A DNA stretch of 64,000 bases from Campylobacter sp. MIT 12-8780 (GCF_006864535.1 NZ_QHLL01000009.1:16600-80599); one strand, 5' to 3'. Counted from the stretch's first letter, positions 8,841 to 18,674 are shown. Made by a program: numbers and translations. Notes: generated by a model not told the origin, from the letters alone.

Positions 8841-9284
8841 CTAGCCTTTATTTTCACGCATCTTTCTTTTTGCTAGTCCCATTTGTTCATAAGCATCGAT
8901 TTCTTTTTTATAGCTTGAATAACGTTTTGAAAGCTCTCTGTTTAAAAAAGAAATATTTTTTGCTGTAGAGTTTTCATGAATGGCTATAGCAGTGACAAAA
9001 TCTAGTTTTTTTTTCGCATCAGAGCTTAAATTTTTACCACTTTTAAAAGGGAGTTTTTGAGTATTGATAAAGATTAAGATTAGTTCGTGAAGTTCGCTAG
9101 AGCTTAAATTTGGATTAGAAAGACGCGAAAGCATTTGCTCAAGGCTTAAAGCCTTAGGGCTTGCTTTGCTTGTTGTGGTGCTTGTTTTTGGATTTTTTTT
9201 ATTCATCATTACAAGCACGACGATTACAAATACTATGATAAGTATAACAAAAACGATGATAAAACCAAGTAGTCCTGAACTCAT
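8841..9284 (-). CDS. Small single-pass membrane protein, unknown function
   Basis: A 147-aa protein with one strongly hydrophobic N-terminal segment (about residues 5-27, nearly all Val, Ile, Leu and Phe), then a Ser/Thr/Lys-rich linker and a basic soluble domain of about 100 residues. The hydrophobic segment ends in MMNKKNPK with no signal-peptidase site, so the soluble part is probably cytoplasmic. It sits 16 bp downstream of ccsBA on the same strand and is likely cotranscribed. No enzymatic motif was recognised. Confidence 0.75.
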   Translation of the reverse strand: MSSGLLGFIIVFVILIIVFVIVVLVMMNKKNPKTSTTTSKASPKALSLEQMLSRLSNPNLSSSELHELILIFINTQKLPFKSGKNLSSDAKKKLDFVTAIAIHENSTAKNISFLNRELSKRYSSYKKEIDAYEQMGLAKRKMRENKG

Positions 9285-9300
9285 ATTTTTCTTTCTAAAT

Positions 9301-12300
9301 TTATAGTTTTTTTGTCATTTTTCTTTTTGGATAGGCTATTATAGCTAAAATTACCATAAATAAGAAAGAAAAATACACATAATTTGGAATTTTTGCTGCT
9401 TCACCTGCTGCATAAGAGTGCAAGCCTACTAAAAAATAATTCACCCCAAAATAAGTCATAATAATGCTCCAATACGCAAACATTGAAGCAAGAGCAAAAT
9501 TAAACTGATTGCAAAGGCTTGGTATAAGTCTTATATGAAGCACGCTTGCATACACTAAAATACTAATTAAAGCCCAAGTTTCTTTACTATCCCAGCTCCA
9601 ATACCTGCCCCAGCTTTCATTTGCCCAAATGGCTCCTAGAAAATTCCCAGCTGTTAGCAAACAAAGTCCCAAAATCATCGCCATTTCATTGATACGCGTA
9701 GCTTCTGTGATATTTCTTTGTATATTGGCATTATACTTGCCATCTTTTTTTAAGAACAACATTAAAGCGAGCACAAAAATTCCAAGCAAGCAACAAAGCC
9801 CTAAAAATCCATAGCTAGCTGTAATCACAGAAACATGTATAGTCAGCCAATAGCTGTCTAAAACAGGGACTAAATTGGTGATTTGTGGATCCATTTCGCT
9901 AAGGTGAGCTACCCACAGCACAAGCCCAGCTAAAATAGAAGTTAAAGCAAGAGCAATAGGACTTTTTCTTGAAAAGAAAATTCCACTTAAAGCTAAAGCC
10001 CAAGCGATATAAACCATACTTTCATAAGCATTGCTCCAAGGAGCATGATCGGCTAGATACGCTCTTAAGCAAAGCCCTGCGGTGTGGATTAAAAAGGCTA
10101 TGATATTAAGCGTATATACAAGCTTAAAGATGAGTGAAATTCTAAGGTTTGGCTTTATCATCTTAGCTAAAATCAGCACCAGCAAAAAGATACCAGCAAG
10201 TAGATATACAGGTGTAAGCTTGACAAAAATTTGATTTTTATTCATGAAAAGCTCAGCTTTGATCTTGCCCTCACTTGGCATAACTTCGCTAGCGTATTTG
10301 TATTGGTAATTTTTAATGCCTTCAAGTGCCTTATCTGCCTCGCTATAATCACCACTTTTCACAGCCTCACCCAAACTTGCAAAATAATAATACAAAGGCA
10401 CTATACCTTCTTGTCTTTCTTTTTCATCTTGTAAATTTAAAAGCTCAAAGATAGTCAGCCAAGTGTGATTTTCATCATTTTGCTTAGGGATAATCCTAAA
10501 AAGCTCGCCGGTAAGGGCTAAAAAGACGATATTTACTCTTTCATCAAGCTTGATAATCTCTTTATCAAAAATCCCTCTTGCGTTAGGATTTTTACGATTT
10601 GCATTTTCTACATATTTTGTGAGTATGTATTGTCTTTCTTGATTGAAAAAGTCTTCAAAGGCAAGGTAAGGTTCGCTTTTAACGCCTAAAATTCGAGCGA
10701 TTTCATCGCGTATAGCTTTGTTTTTTGGCATGATGATGAGTTTTTCTTTGCCCCAAATTTCTTGTTTATCTAAAAACATAGATAAAACCACCGCATCGCT
10801 ACTTAAGCCTTTATAGCTAGTGTCTTTATATACTTTTTCTAAAATTTCACTTGAAAGTGTGTTTAAAGGCACCATTCTGCCACTAAATTTTTGCACGATT
10901 AAAGCACCAAATTTTTGGCTGTGTTCTGGGCTTATCTTGCTTGAATTTCCTAATTCTTCAGCCTTTAAATTTGAGCTTAAAAAGCACAAGCTAAGCAGTA
11001 AAATCAAGGTTGAGTTTTTCAAAGCATCTTGATTGATAAGGCGCGCTAGGGTTCTAAAACGTGATTTTGGATTAAAGATATTTAAAAACATACCGATGAA
11101 AAGTAGGGTGTAGCCAACATAAGTTGTAAGCTTACCCGGGTCTTGATTGATCGAAAGTATAGTGCCTTTTTCATCTTGATCGTAAGAGCTTTGATAAAAG
11201 CGGTAGCCTTTATAGTCTAAAACATTATTCATAAAGATATTAAACTCGAATTTATTGTCCTCATCATCAATCTCAACAAGGCTTTCATAAGATTTTGGCG
11301 ACATAGAGCCAGCATAGCGATCAAGTTTAAAATCTTTTAGCAAAAGTGAAAAGCCCAAATCCTCAGTATAAGGGCTAAAGCCTATAAAAAAGGCTTTTGA
11401 GCCAAGATCAACACGTACAGGCTTGTTATTTTCAAAGACAAAAAAGCTGGTTTTTTCGCCTTTGTATTCAAGCTCAAGTTCAAGGGCATTTACAGCGTTT
11501 GCTCCTAGTTCTAAAGGCTGATATTCTTTACTCATCGCAAAGTCCTTAAATGCGAGCAAGCTTGAAGCTTTCCAGTTTTGTGGCTCGCCAAAAAAGCTGA
11601 TTAAAAGCGTTCGCCCAAATTCAGCCCAAATTCCTTTAAACCACAACCAAAAGCTTTCATCTTGAGCTCTATTTGCTCCAACTATGCTTTGCTTAGCACT
11701 TAAAGACACATCTTTAATCACGAAATTAAAGTCTTTTAGATCATATAATCTCTTTTCATTTGAATTTGCCTTTTCATTTGCCTTTAAAACAGCGTTTTCA
11801 CCGCTACTCATACTTAAGAAATTTAAGTTTTGACTTGAGCTAAGTTCTAGGTTTTTATCCACCTTGATAAAAGGGGCTTTTACTTCATCATTTAAAAACG
11901 CAAAGTTAATGCCAGCGATATTTTGCACCTCATTTTCTTGAAGGATAAGTTCTTTTACGCCTTCATCTTTAAGGTTGATGACTAAAGAAAGTAAAGGCTT
12001 GCCTTCTTTGTCCTCGATGAATTTTTCTTTCGCATCAAGGAGTAAATTTTTATATCTTAAACTTGCTGTTGAGTCTTCAAGCTTAAGATCAAGCTTGAAA
12101 TGGTTTGCAAAAGGTAAAATGGCTATATCTTGAGGTATTGCTAAGCCTTTGACTTGTCCATTTTCAAGAGTATAAAATTTGATGAAAGATTTCGAGCTTT
12201 CAAAAGTCGAGCTTTTTTCACTTTCTCTGATGTGCATAAGCCCTTCAAAGCCAAAATAACGCGTAAAAATAGAACCAGCAAGGATAAATAAAAAAGAAAG

Positions 12301-12546
12301 ATGAAAGATAAGCACAGGTAGTTTTTTAAGCTCGATCATCTTGTAAGCAAAAATCGCAAAGATTAAATTGATACCAAGCAAGAGCTGGATCAAGCCAAAC
12401 CAAAGTGTGCCATAGATCATCACCCAAGCCGTTGCAGTGCCATAACTGCTTTCAATAAAAGTTGCCATAGCACAGCTGAATGCAAAAAGCAAAAACAAAA
12501 TGATGGAGAGTTTTAAATTGCCACAGGCTTTAACTAGATTTTTCAT
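9301..12546 (-). CDS. ccsBA: Fused cytochrome c synthase CcsBA (System II)
   Basis: CcsBA exports haem and attaches it to CXXCH motifs of periplasmic c-type cytochromes. The 1081-aa chain joins both System II subunits. The first half is ResB/CcsB-like, with membrane segments near residues 12-95, a long periplasmic domain and another segment near 470-530. The second half is CcsA-like, with multiple helices and the haem-handling WWD motif WGRYWSWDSKETWA at 979-992. The start has no Shine-Dalgarno sequence, and an extended -10 box lies eight bases upstream, suggesting a leaderless mRNA. Confidence 0.95.
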   Translation of the reverse strand: MKNLVKACGNLKLSIILFLLFAFSCAMATFIESSYGTATAWVMIYGTLWFGLIQLLLGINLIFAIFAYKMIELKKLPVLIFHLSFLFILAGSIFTRYFGFEGLMHIRESEKSSTFESSKSFIKFYTLENGQVKGLAIPQDIAILPFANHFKLDLKLEDSTASLRYKNLLLDAKEKFIEDKEGKPLLSLVINLKDEGVKELILQENEVQNIAGINFAFLNDEVKAPFIKVDKNLELSSSQNLNFLSMSSGENAVLKANEKANSNEKRLYDLKDFNFVIKDVSLSAKQSIVGANRAQDESFWLWFKGIWAEFGRTLLISFFGEPQNWKASSLLAFKDFAMSKEYQPLELGANAVNALELELEYKGEKTSFFVFENNKPVRVDLGSKAFFIGFSPYTEDLGFSLLLKDFKLDRYAGSMSPKSYESLVEIDDEDNKFEFNIFMNNVLDYKGYRFYQSSYDQDEKGTILSINQDPGKLTTYVGYTLLFIGMFLNIFNPKSRFRTLARLINQDALKNSTLILLLSLCFLSSNLKAEELGNSSKISPEHSQKFGALIVQKFSGRMVPLNTLSSEILEKVYKDTSYKGLSSDAVVLSMFLDKQEIWGKEKLIIMPKNKAIRDEIARILGVKSEPYLAFEDFFNQERQYILTKYVENANRKNPNARGIFDKEIIKLDERVNIVFLALTGELFRIIPKQNDENHTWLTIFELLNLQDEKERQEGIVPLYYYFASLGEAVKSGDYSEADKALEGIKNYQYKYASEVMPSEGKIKAELFMNKNQIFVKLTPVYLLAGIFLLVLILAKMIKPNLRISLIFKLVYTLNIIAFLIHTAGLCLRAYLADHAPWSNAYESMVYIAWALALSGIFFSRKSPIALALTSILAGLVLWVAHLSEMDPQITNLVPVLDSYWLTIHVSVITASYGFLGLCCLLGIFVLALMLFLKKDGKYNANIQRNITEATRINEMAMILGLCLLTAGNFLGAIWANESWGRYWSWDSKETWALISILVYASVLHIRLIPSLCNQFNFALASMFAYWSIIMTYFGVNYFLVGLHSYAAGEAAKIPNYVYFSFLFMVILAIIAYPKRKMTKKL

Positions 12547-12553
12547 AGTAAGG

Positions 12554-12562
12554 ATTATAGCA
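12554..12562 (-). promoter_or_regulatory. Extended -10 promoter immediately before ccsBA
   Basis: On the minus strand the sequence is TGCTATAAT, a perfect extended -10 box, followed by CCTTACT and then the ATG of ccsBA. Transcription normally starts six to eight bases past the box, which here is the A of the start codon or a base or two before it. That explains the absence of a ribosome site. Confidence 0.6.
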
Positions 12563-12581
12563 ATTTGAAGTTAATTTGCAT

Positions 12582-13277
12582 TTATAATCCTAAATATTTT
12601 TTACGAACTCTATCATCGCCAATAAGCTCTTTAGCCACACCTTGCATAGAAATTTCGCCATTTTCTAAAACATAAGCATAATCACTGATTTTTAGGGCTG
12701 AAAAGGCATTTTGCTCGACTAAAAGTATGGTAATACCTTCTTCTTTAAGCTTGATAATGATCTCAAATACCTCGCTGACTATCTTTGGAGCAAGTCCTAA
12801 GCTTGGTTCATCAAGCATTAAAAGCTTGGGCTCACTCATCAAAGCTCTTGAAATAGCTAGCATTTGAGCTTCGCCTCCGCTTAAATTTCCAGCTAGGCTA
12901 TTTTTTTTGCTTTTTAGTCTTGGAAAAAGCTTATACATTTGCTCTTTTAAATGCTCATAATTTTCATCATTGTTAAAAGCACCGATTTTTAAATTTTCCT
13001 CAACACTTAAGTTGATGAAAACACGTCTTCCTTCAGGCACTAAGGCTATACCTTTTTGCACCAAAGTGTGCGGTAAGTGTCTTTTGGTATCATAGCCTAG
13101 AAAATTAATCTCGCCTTTTCTTTTGACAAGATTAAGCATAGCGTTTAAAGTTGAGGTTTTACCAGCTCCGTTTGAGCCAATTAAACTGATGATTTGTCCG
13201 GTTTTTACCTCAAAGCTGATATTTTTTACAGCTTGAATTAAACCATAATACACGCTTAAATTCTTTACACTTAACAC
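12582..13277 (-). CDS. livF: Branched-chain amino acid ABC transporter ATPase LivF
   Basis: One of two ATPases energising the high-affinity Leu/Ile/Val importer. The 231-aa protein has Walker A GSNGAGKT (34-41), the signature LSGGEAQML (about 132), Walker B LLMLDEPSLG (about 155-164) and the switch histidine replaced in the usual LivF way by VEQNA. A block PEGRRVF, typical of LivF, lies near residue 80. It starts two bases after the livG stop, as the last liv gene of the operon. Confidence 0.95.
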   Translation of the reverse strand: MLSVKNLSVYYGLIQAVKNISFEVKTGQIISLIGSNGAGKTSTLNAMLNLVKRKGEINFLGYDTKRHLPHTLVQKGIALVPEGRRVFINLSVEENLKIGAFNNDENYEHLKEQMYKLFPRLKSKKNSLAGNLSGGEAQMLAISRALMSEPKLLMLDEPSLGLAPKIVSEVFEIIIKLKEEGITILLVEQNAFSALKISDYAYVLENGEISMQGVAKELIGDDRVRKKYLGL

Positions 13278-13278
13278 T

Positions 13279-14052
13279 TCAAGCCTCCAAAACTTCTATA
13301 TCGCCAAGATAAGCAGCTATGACTTCTTTATTTAAAACAGCTTCTTTGATATCGCCTTCAAAGATAGTTTTACCATAATCAAGCACCAAAACCCTATCAC
13401 AAAGCTTATTGACAAATTTCATATCATGTTCTATGAGTAAAATGCTAAGTTTATAAGTATCTCTTAGATGAAAGATAAGCTCTGCAAGCTCTTCGCCTTC
13501 AGCTGAGTTCATACCAGCAGCTGGCTCATCAAGTAAAAGCAGGCTTGGATTTGTCGCCATAGCTCTAGCAATTTCTACCTTTCTTTGCTGTCCATAGCTT
13601 AGACTTGTCGCTTTTTCATGGGCAAAATGTTCTAAATTCAGCTCTCTTAAAAGCGCAAAGGCTTTTTCTTTACTTTCTTTTTCAGCTTTTTTAAAACGTC
13701 CAAGGTGCAAAAAAGCTTCAAAAACACTATATCTTATGCTTTTATCAAAACCTATAAGCACATTTTCAAGCACATTCATTGAAGAAAAAAGCCTGATATT
13801 TTGAAAGGTTCTTGCTATGCCAAGATGCACGATTTGGTGCGGTTTTAAAGGATTTAAAAGCTGATTTTTAAAAAACACTTGTCCTTTGCTTGGCTTATAA
13901 TTTCCGGTGATGATATTAAAAAGCGTAGTTTTTCCAGCTCCATTTGGACCAATTAGGGCAAAAATTTCGCCCTTTTTAATGCTAAAATTCACATCTTTAA
14001 TCGCCTCAACGCCACCAAAACTTTTTGAAATTCCTTTAAGTTCAAGTATCAT
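13279..14052 (-). CDS. livG: Branched-chain amino acid ABC transporter ATPase LivG
   Basis: The partner ATPase of LivF. Walker A GPNGAGKT is at 35-42, the LivG-typical block GIARTFQNIRLF follows near residue 78, then signature SYGQQRKVEIARA, Walker B LLLLDEPAAGMN and the switch histidine in IEHDM. The length of 257 aa is normal. The start overlaps the livM stop by four bases (ATGA). Confidence 0.95.
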   Translation of the reverse strand: MILELKGISKSFGGVEAIKDVNFSIKKGEIFALIGPNGAGKTTLFNIITGNYKPSKGQVFFKNQLLNPLKPHQIVHLGIARTFQNIRLFSSMNVLENVLIGFDKSIRYSVFEAFLHLGRFKKAEKESKEKAFALLRELNLEHFAHEKATSLSYGQQRKVEIARAMATNPSLLLLDEPAAGMNSAEGEELAELIFHLRDTYKLSILLIEHDMKFVNKLCDRVLVLDYGKTIFEGDIKEAVLNKEVIAAYLGDIEVLEA

Positions 14053-15080
14053 TTGCTTTTCCTTTTGAATTTAAAAAGTTCAAGTAGCTCTTTATCGCCC
14101 ATTATGCCTTTTCTTGCAAAAAGCATGATAAGTATAAGTATGAGTGAATACACAAGCATTCTAAGCCCAGGTAAAGCCTCAGTTTCATAACCAAAGAAAT
14201 TCATAGGCTCATCTAAAAATCTCAACCACTCAGCCCCACCGATAACCAAAATCGCTCCTATAATCGCTCCTGTAGTTGATCCAAGTCCGCCTAAAACGAT
14301 GATAATAAGAAGCTGAAAAGTCAGCAAAAAGTCAAATTGTTCAGGAGAAACTGAAGCATAAAAACACGCTAATAAAGCCCCACCTACGCCTTCGCAAAAT
14401 GCAGAAGTGCCAAAAGCAAGGCTTTTAATCCAAAAAGTATTAATCCCCATAGCACTTGCTGCGTCCTCATCATCTCTTACAGCTTTCATCGCGCGTCCGT
14501 ATTTTGAATACACTAAATTCAAAATCAAAAGCACAACGACAATCGCCACGCCTCCACTCCACCATAAATTCGTATATCGTGGCAAGTCATTTAAGCCCAA
14601 AGAGCCATTGGTAATAGAAGGAAAATTAATCGCTAAAAGTTTAATGATAATGCCAAAGCCCAAAGTTACGATAGCAAGATAATCCCCCCTTACCCTAAAC
14701 ACCGCAAAAGAAAGGATAAAAGAAAGTATCAAAGCACAAAGCCCACCCATAAACAAAGCAAAGATAAAACTTGTTGAATGAAAAGCTAAAATAAAAGAGC
14801 TTGGATCTTCTAAGGAAAACTGATCAACTTTTGCTTCAGGACTTAAAAGAATCAAAGCTGCAACATAAGCACCTATAGCAACAAAGCCATTTGGCTCAAG
14901 TGAAAACTGCCCGGTAACGCCATTGATGAGATTGTAACTTACCGCAAGGATAATGAAAATGGCGATTTGATTGATGATATCCATACCATAATCACTAAAA
15001 TAATACGGCGCTATAGCGATAAAGGCAAGGCTAAGAATGATAAAACTAAGATGTGAAAAAGTATTTGCTTGAACTCTCAT
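14049..15080 (-). CDS. livM: Branched-chain amino acid ABC transporter permease LivM
   Basis: An integral membrane permease subunit with about nine or ten hydrophobic segments in 343 aa. The family motif FSLEPNGFVAIGAY lies near residue 66, and the conserved cytoplasmic coupling loop, containing AMKAVRDDEDAASAMGI, lies near residue 200. It forms the pore together with LivH. It starts three bases after livH and overlaps livG by four bases. Confidence 0.94.
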   Translation of the reverse strand: MRVQANTFSHLSFIILSLAFIAIAPYYFSDYGMDIINQIAIFIILAVSYNLINGVTGQFSLEPNGFVAIGAYVAALILLSPEAKVDQFSLEDPSSFILAFHSTSFIFALFMGGLCALILSFILSFAVFRVRGDYLAIVTLGFGIIIKLLAINFPSITNGSLGLNDLPRYTNLWWSGGVAIVVVLLILNLVYSKYGRAMKAVRDDEDAASAMGINTFWIKSLAFGTSAFCEGVGGALLACFYASVSPEQFDFLLTFQLLIIIVLGGLGSTTGAIIGAILVIGGAEWLRFLDEPMNFFGYETEALPGLRMLVYSLILILIMLFARKGIMGDKELLELFKFKRKSK

Positions 15081-15083
15081 CGC

Positions 15084-15980
15084 TTAAAACCTACTTCTTT
15101 CATAGTTTATGCCTAAAATTCCACTTGGCTTAAAAAGCAAGACAAAAACCAAAAAGATAAAAGCAAAAGCGTCTTTAAAACCGCCTAACTCTGGGAAAAA
15201 AGCAACAGCAACTACTTCGCTAAAACCTATGATAAGCCCACCTAAAACCGCACCAACCACGCTTCCTATACCGCCTAAAACCGCTGCTGCAAAGGCTTTT
15301 AAGCCTATTAAAACGCCCATATAAGGATCAACTGAAGGGTAATTTAAAGCCCAAAATACCCCACCAATAGCTGCTAGGGCTGAACCAAGAGCAAAGACTA
15401 TAGAGATGATTTTATTTGCATCTATACCCATTAAATTTACCGTGCTTACATCAAAAGCTAAAGCGCGTATAGCAATGCCGTATTTGCTTTTATACAGCAC
15501 ATAAAGCACAAAAAGCAAGATGAAAAAAGTCAGCACAGGCACAAAAATACTCACTATGCTAATGCTTAAATCCCCAAAAATAAAGACTTGTTGCAAATAC
15601 TGAGGTGCTTCAAATAAACGAGGTCTTGCTCCAAAAAGTATATTAAAAAGATTTTGTATAAAATAACTCATACCTATAGCAGTGATAAGAAGTGAAATTT
15701 TAGGCGCTTTTCGTAAAGGCTTATAAGCGATTTTATCCATAGCTATACCTATACAAGCTGCAAAGATCATCGCTAAAGCTAGGGCTGCTAAAAAAGGTAA
15801 ATTTAAAGCTGTGATACAAAAAAGAGCCGTATAAGCACCTATCATCATAATCTCACCATGAGCAAAGTTAATCAAACGCAAAACTCCATACACCATAGTA
15901 TAACCAATGGCAATGAGTGCATACATACTGCCTAAGCTAAGTCCATTAATGAGCTGTTGCAAAAAAAAGCTTGTTTGCAT
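15084..15980 (-). CDS. livH: Branched-chain amino acid ABC transporter permease LivH
   Basis: The second permease subunit, 298 aa with about eight membrane segments. The N-terminus MQTSFFLQQLINGLSLGSMY followed by ALIAIGYTMVYGVLRLINFA is characteristic. The open frame extends 27 codons further upstream, but that part is polar and runs towards the livK stop. The ATG at 15980 has an AGGAAT ribosome site and gives the family's usual beginning, so it is preferred. The coupling loop AIRALAFDVSTVNLMGID is near residue 180. Confidence 0.93.
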   Translation of the reverse strand: MQTSFFLQQLINGLSLGSMYALIAIGYTMVYGVLRLINFAHGEIMMIGAYTALFCITALNLPFLAALALAMIFAACIGIAMDKIAYKPLRKAPKISLLITAIGMSYFIQNLFNILFGARPRLFEAPQYLQQVFIFGDLSISIVSIFVPVLTFFILLFVLYVLYKSKYGIAIRALAFDVSTVNLMGIDANKIISIVFALGSALAAIGGVFWALNYPSVDPYMGVLIGLKAFAAAVLGGIGSVVGAVLGGLIIGFSEVVAVAFFPELGGFKDAFAFIFLVFVLLFKPSGILGINYERSRF

Positions 15981-16057
15981 TGCTTTATTCCTATTTGTTT
16001 TTATTTGATTTTGAAAAGCTGTAAAATTTTTGATCTTACAGCTTGGTATTTTTACAA

Positions 16058-17167
16058 TCAAGGATTGATCAAGTCCTTATAGACTTGTTTTTGATTTTTA
16101 ATCTCTTTAAGCACTAAAGAGCGTTTAGCATTTCCACTTTTATCTATGCTAATGACGCCTGAAACGCCTTGAAAATCATTTGTTGTATGAATTTTTTCAT
16201 TGATACATTCACTTGTTAAATTTGGCACGCATTGTTGCATAGCTTCAAACATCACAAGATACGCATCAGCTCCCATAGCTGTGAAGTTTGGCACTTCTTT
16301 GCTTGAGTGTTTGCTTTCATACAGCTTGATAAAATCTTTGCTTACTTGAGTTGGAGGGTTGGCTGCATCAAAGCTATCTGTGAAAAGATGCCCCTCGCTT
16401 GCTTCTCCTGCAAGTTGGATAAAAGTCTCATCAGCCACACCATCAGCTGAAGCAAAAGGCACTTTAAGCCCAGCTGCAGCAGCTTGACGCACAAAAAGCG
16501 AGGCTTCGCTGTAATACAAAGGCAGATACACAAAATCCGGTTTTAGGTTTTGAATTTGAGCGATAAGAGCTTTAAAGTCCTTTTCTTTCGAGCTTATTCG
16601 AAGCTTTGCTAGGATTTTACCGCCTTTAGCTTGAAATTCTTTTTCAAAAGCCTTGCTTAAGCCCAAAGAATAATCCGTGCTTTGATCACTTACTATCACA
16701 GCATTTTTGTAGTTTAGCTTTGTATAAGCATAACTTGCTAAAGCTGAGCCTTGAAAACTATCCATAAAACATACTCTACTTGCGTAGTGTTTGTTGTTTA
16801 AAAGCTTATCAGCTGTTGCAGCTGGTGCGATGAGAGGCACTTTTTTGTTTTCTGCTACTGATATGGCTTGCAAGGTGTTTGCTGTTACCATTTCGCCGAT
16901 AAGTCCTAAAGCTTTGTCTTTTGAGATAAGGCGATTTGCAGCATTTGCGCTTTCTAGCTTGTCGCCTTTAGTATCAACGACTACAAGCTTGATCTCATCG
17001 CCATTGCTAAGCTTGTTTTTCATTGAATTTGCAAGTTTAATGCCTTCTAAAGCACTTTGTCCATAGGCTGCAGTAGCTCCGCTTAAAGGCATAATCACGC
17101 CTATATTAAGCTCTTTTGCACAAAGAGCAAGGCTAGAAAGGAGCAAGAAGTTTAACACTTTTTTCAT
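16058..17167 (-). CDS. livK: Branched-chain amino acid ABC transporter binding protein LivK
   Basis: A periplasmic type I solute-binding protein that delivers Leu, Ile or Val to LivHM. The chosen start (ATG at 17167, GGGAAA upstream) gives a signal peptide MKKVLNFLLLSSLALCAKE with cleavage near residue 17. The mature part begins LNIGVIMPLSGATAAYGQS, the family signature. It is clearly paralogous to LivJ immediately upstream: both share blocks such as SRVCFMDSFQG and MGADAYLVM. It begins 15 bp after livJ. Which of the pair binds which amino acid cannot be read from the sequence. Confidence 0.92.
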   Translation of the reverse strand: MKKVLNFLLLSSLALCAKELNIGVIMPLSGATAAYGQSALEGIKLANSMKNKLSNGDEIKLVVVDTKGDKLESANAANRLISKDKALGLIGEMVTANTLQAISVAENKKVPLIAPAATADKLLNNKHYASRVCFMDSFQGSALASYAYTKLNYKNAVIVSDQSTDYSLGLSKAFEKEFQAKGGKILAKLRISSKEKDFKALIAQIQNLKPDFVYLPLYYSEASLFVRQAAAAGLKVPFASADGVADETFIQLAGEASEGHLFTDSFDAANPPTQVSKDFIKLYESKHSSKEVPNFTAMGADAYLVMFEAMQQCVPNLTSECINEKIHTTNDFQGVSGVISIDKSGNAKRSLVLKEIKNQKQVYKDLINP

Positions 17168-17182
17168 ATTTTTCCCTTTCAA

Positions 17183-18298
17183 TTAAGGCATAATAGTGCT
17201 TTTAAACACTTGTTTGCCATTAACTATCTCTTTAATCACCACAGAACGAGACGCATTACCGCTTGAATCTATGTTAATCACACCGCCTACGCTTTGAAAG
17301 TCTTTGGTTGAATGAATTTCTTTATTTACACATTCGCTGTTAAGATTGCTTGAGCAAGCATTTAAGGCTCTTAACATCACAAGATACGCATCAGCTCCCA
17401 TAGCGCTAAAGGCTGGCACTTCTTTACTGCCTTTTTCTTTTTCATAAGCAGCAACAAATTCCTTGCCTGTTTGTGTGCTTGGATTGTGTGCGTCAAAGCT
17501 ATCTGTAAAGATTACGCCATTTACAGCTGAACCTCCAAGCTCGATGAAGGTTTGATTATTCACCCCATCGCCTGCACTCATAAGCTTATCAAAGCCTATG
17601 CTTCTTGCTTGTTTAGCGATTAACGCAGCTTCTGGATGATAAATAGGCATATACACAAAATCAGCATTTAAGCTTTTAAGCTGAGAAGCTATGGCTTTAA
17701 AGTCCTTATCTCCGCTTGAAATGGTAAGCTTTTTAACGATTTTACCGCCATTTTGAGTAAATTTGCCCTCGAAAACCTTTGCTAAGCCCAAAGAATACAC
17801 ATTAGCTTGATCAACGATTAAAACTGCTGTTTTTAAGCCAAGCTCTTTGCTTGCATAATCTGCGAATTTTTCGCCTTGAAAGCTATCCATAAAACATACT
17901 CTGCTTGAGTAGGATTTTTTGTTTAAAAGTTTATCTCCAGAAGCAACCGGTGCGATCATTGGCACTTTTTTGCTTTCAGCTACTGAGATCACTTGCATAG
18001 TATTTGTGGTGATAGCTTCGCCTATGAGTGCGATGACTTTATCTTGAGAAACTAGCCTTGTTGCAGCGTTTGAGCTTTCGATCTTATCGCCTTTGCTATC
18101 AATGATGACAAGTTTTACCTCATCGTTATTTTGCATTTTTGGATAGAGTTTATTTGCTAGTGAAATACCAGCAAGCACATCTTGTCCATAGGCTGAAAGT
18201 GAGCCTGTAAGTGGTAAGACAACGCCGATTTGAACCTCTTTAGCAAAAAGCGAGCTAGCTAAAGCCAAAGCACCTAAAATAAAATGAATTTTTTTCAT
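17183..18298 (-). CDS. livJ: Branched-chain amino acid ABC transporter binding protein LivJ
   Basis: The first gene of the liv operon, encoding a second periplasmic binding protein. The start is placed at the ATG at 18298 because it follows a perfect AGGAGG ribosome site and opens the signal peptide MKKIHFILGALALASSLFAKE; the open frame itself continues 12 codons upstream. The mature part begins VQIGVVLPLTGSLSAYGQD. It is closely similar to LivK over its whole length, which indicates tandem duplication. The promoter must lie in the 376-bp gap upstream. Confidence 0.92.
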   Translation of the reverse strand: MKKIHFILGALALASSLFAKEVQIGVVLPLTGSLSAYGQDVLAGISLANKLYPKMQNNDEVKLVIIDSKGDKIESSNAATRLVSQDKVIALIGEAITTNTMQVISVAESKKVPMIAPVASGDKLLNKKSYSSRVCFMDSFQGEKFADYASKELGLKTAVLIVDQANVYSLGLAKVFEGKFTQNGGKIVKKLTISSGDKDFKAIASQLKSLNADFVYMPIYHPEAALIAKQARSIGFDKLMSAGDGVNNQTFIELGGSAVNGVIFTDSFDAHNPSTQTGKEFVAAYEKEKGSKEVPAFSAMGADAYLVMLRALNACSSNLNSECVNKEIHSTKDFQSVGGVINIDSSGNASRSVVIKEIVNGKQVFKSTIMP

Positions 18299-18674
18299 AA
18301 GCAATCCTCCTTTAAGAATGAGCTTTTGTGTCAATGAATTTAAAGTTTTTTAGAAAAATAACGATTAGCGAAGCAGGGTGCTACTTAAGACTTTTTATCA
18401 TAAAATATGATTTATGAAAAGCTCGCACAATGCAAGCCCCTTAAATTCTATAAAAACGAAAGCACATTATAGCATAAATTCAAAGAAAATAAATCAAAAA
18501 AGCTTTAAAATCATCTTTGCTTGCTTAAAAAGAGCAAAAGGCTATGTGTGTTTTTGGTGTTTTTAGGTAAAGTGTTATCAAACATAAATTCCAAGCAAAA
18601 ATAAAGCTGGTTTTAAATGTTTTAGCTTGAGTTTGCAAGAGTTTAAAAGCTCATCAAGTCGATGAGCTTGAAAT
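18299..18674. other. Intergenic region between livJ and rpsO
   Basis: No gene was found. The rpsO-proximal end holds the rpsO terminator (18647-18669). About 100 bp upstream of livJ is a perfect palindrome, ATCATA-AAA-TATGAT at 18397-18411, which could be an operator or a small hairpin in the livJ leader. The leader itself is long and AT-rich, with AGGAGG just before livJ. No known riboswitch was recognised. Confidence 0.55.
18647..18669 (-). terminator. Rho-independent terminator of rpsO
   Basis: On the minus strand the sequence AAGCTCATC-GACTT-GATGAGCTT forms a perfect 9-bp stem with a 5-nt loop, and a short T run follows. It lies six bases after the rpsO stop. Confidence 0.7.
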
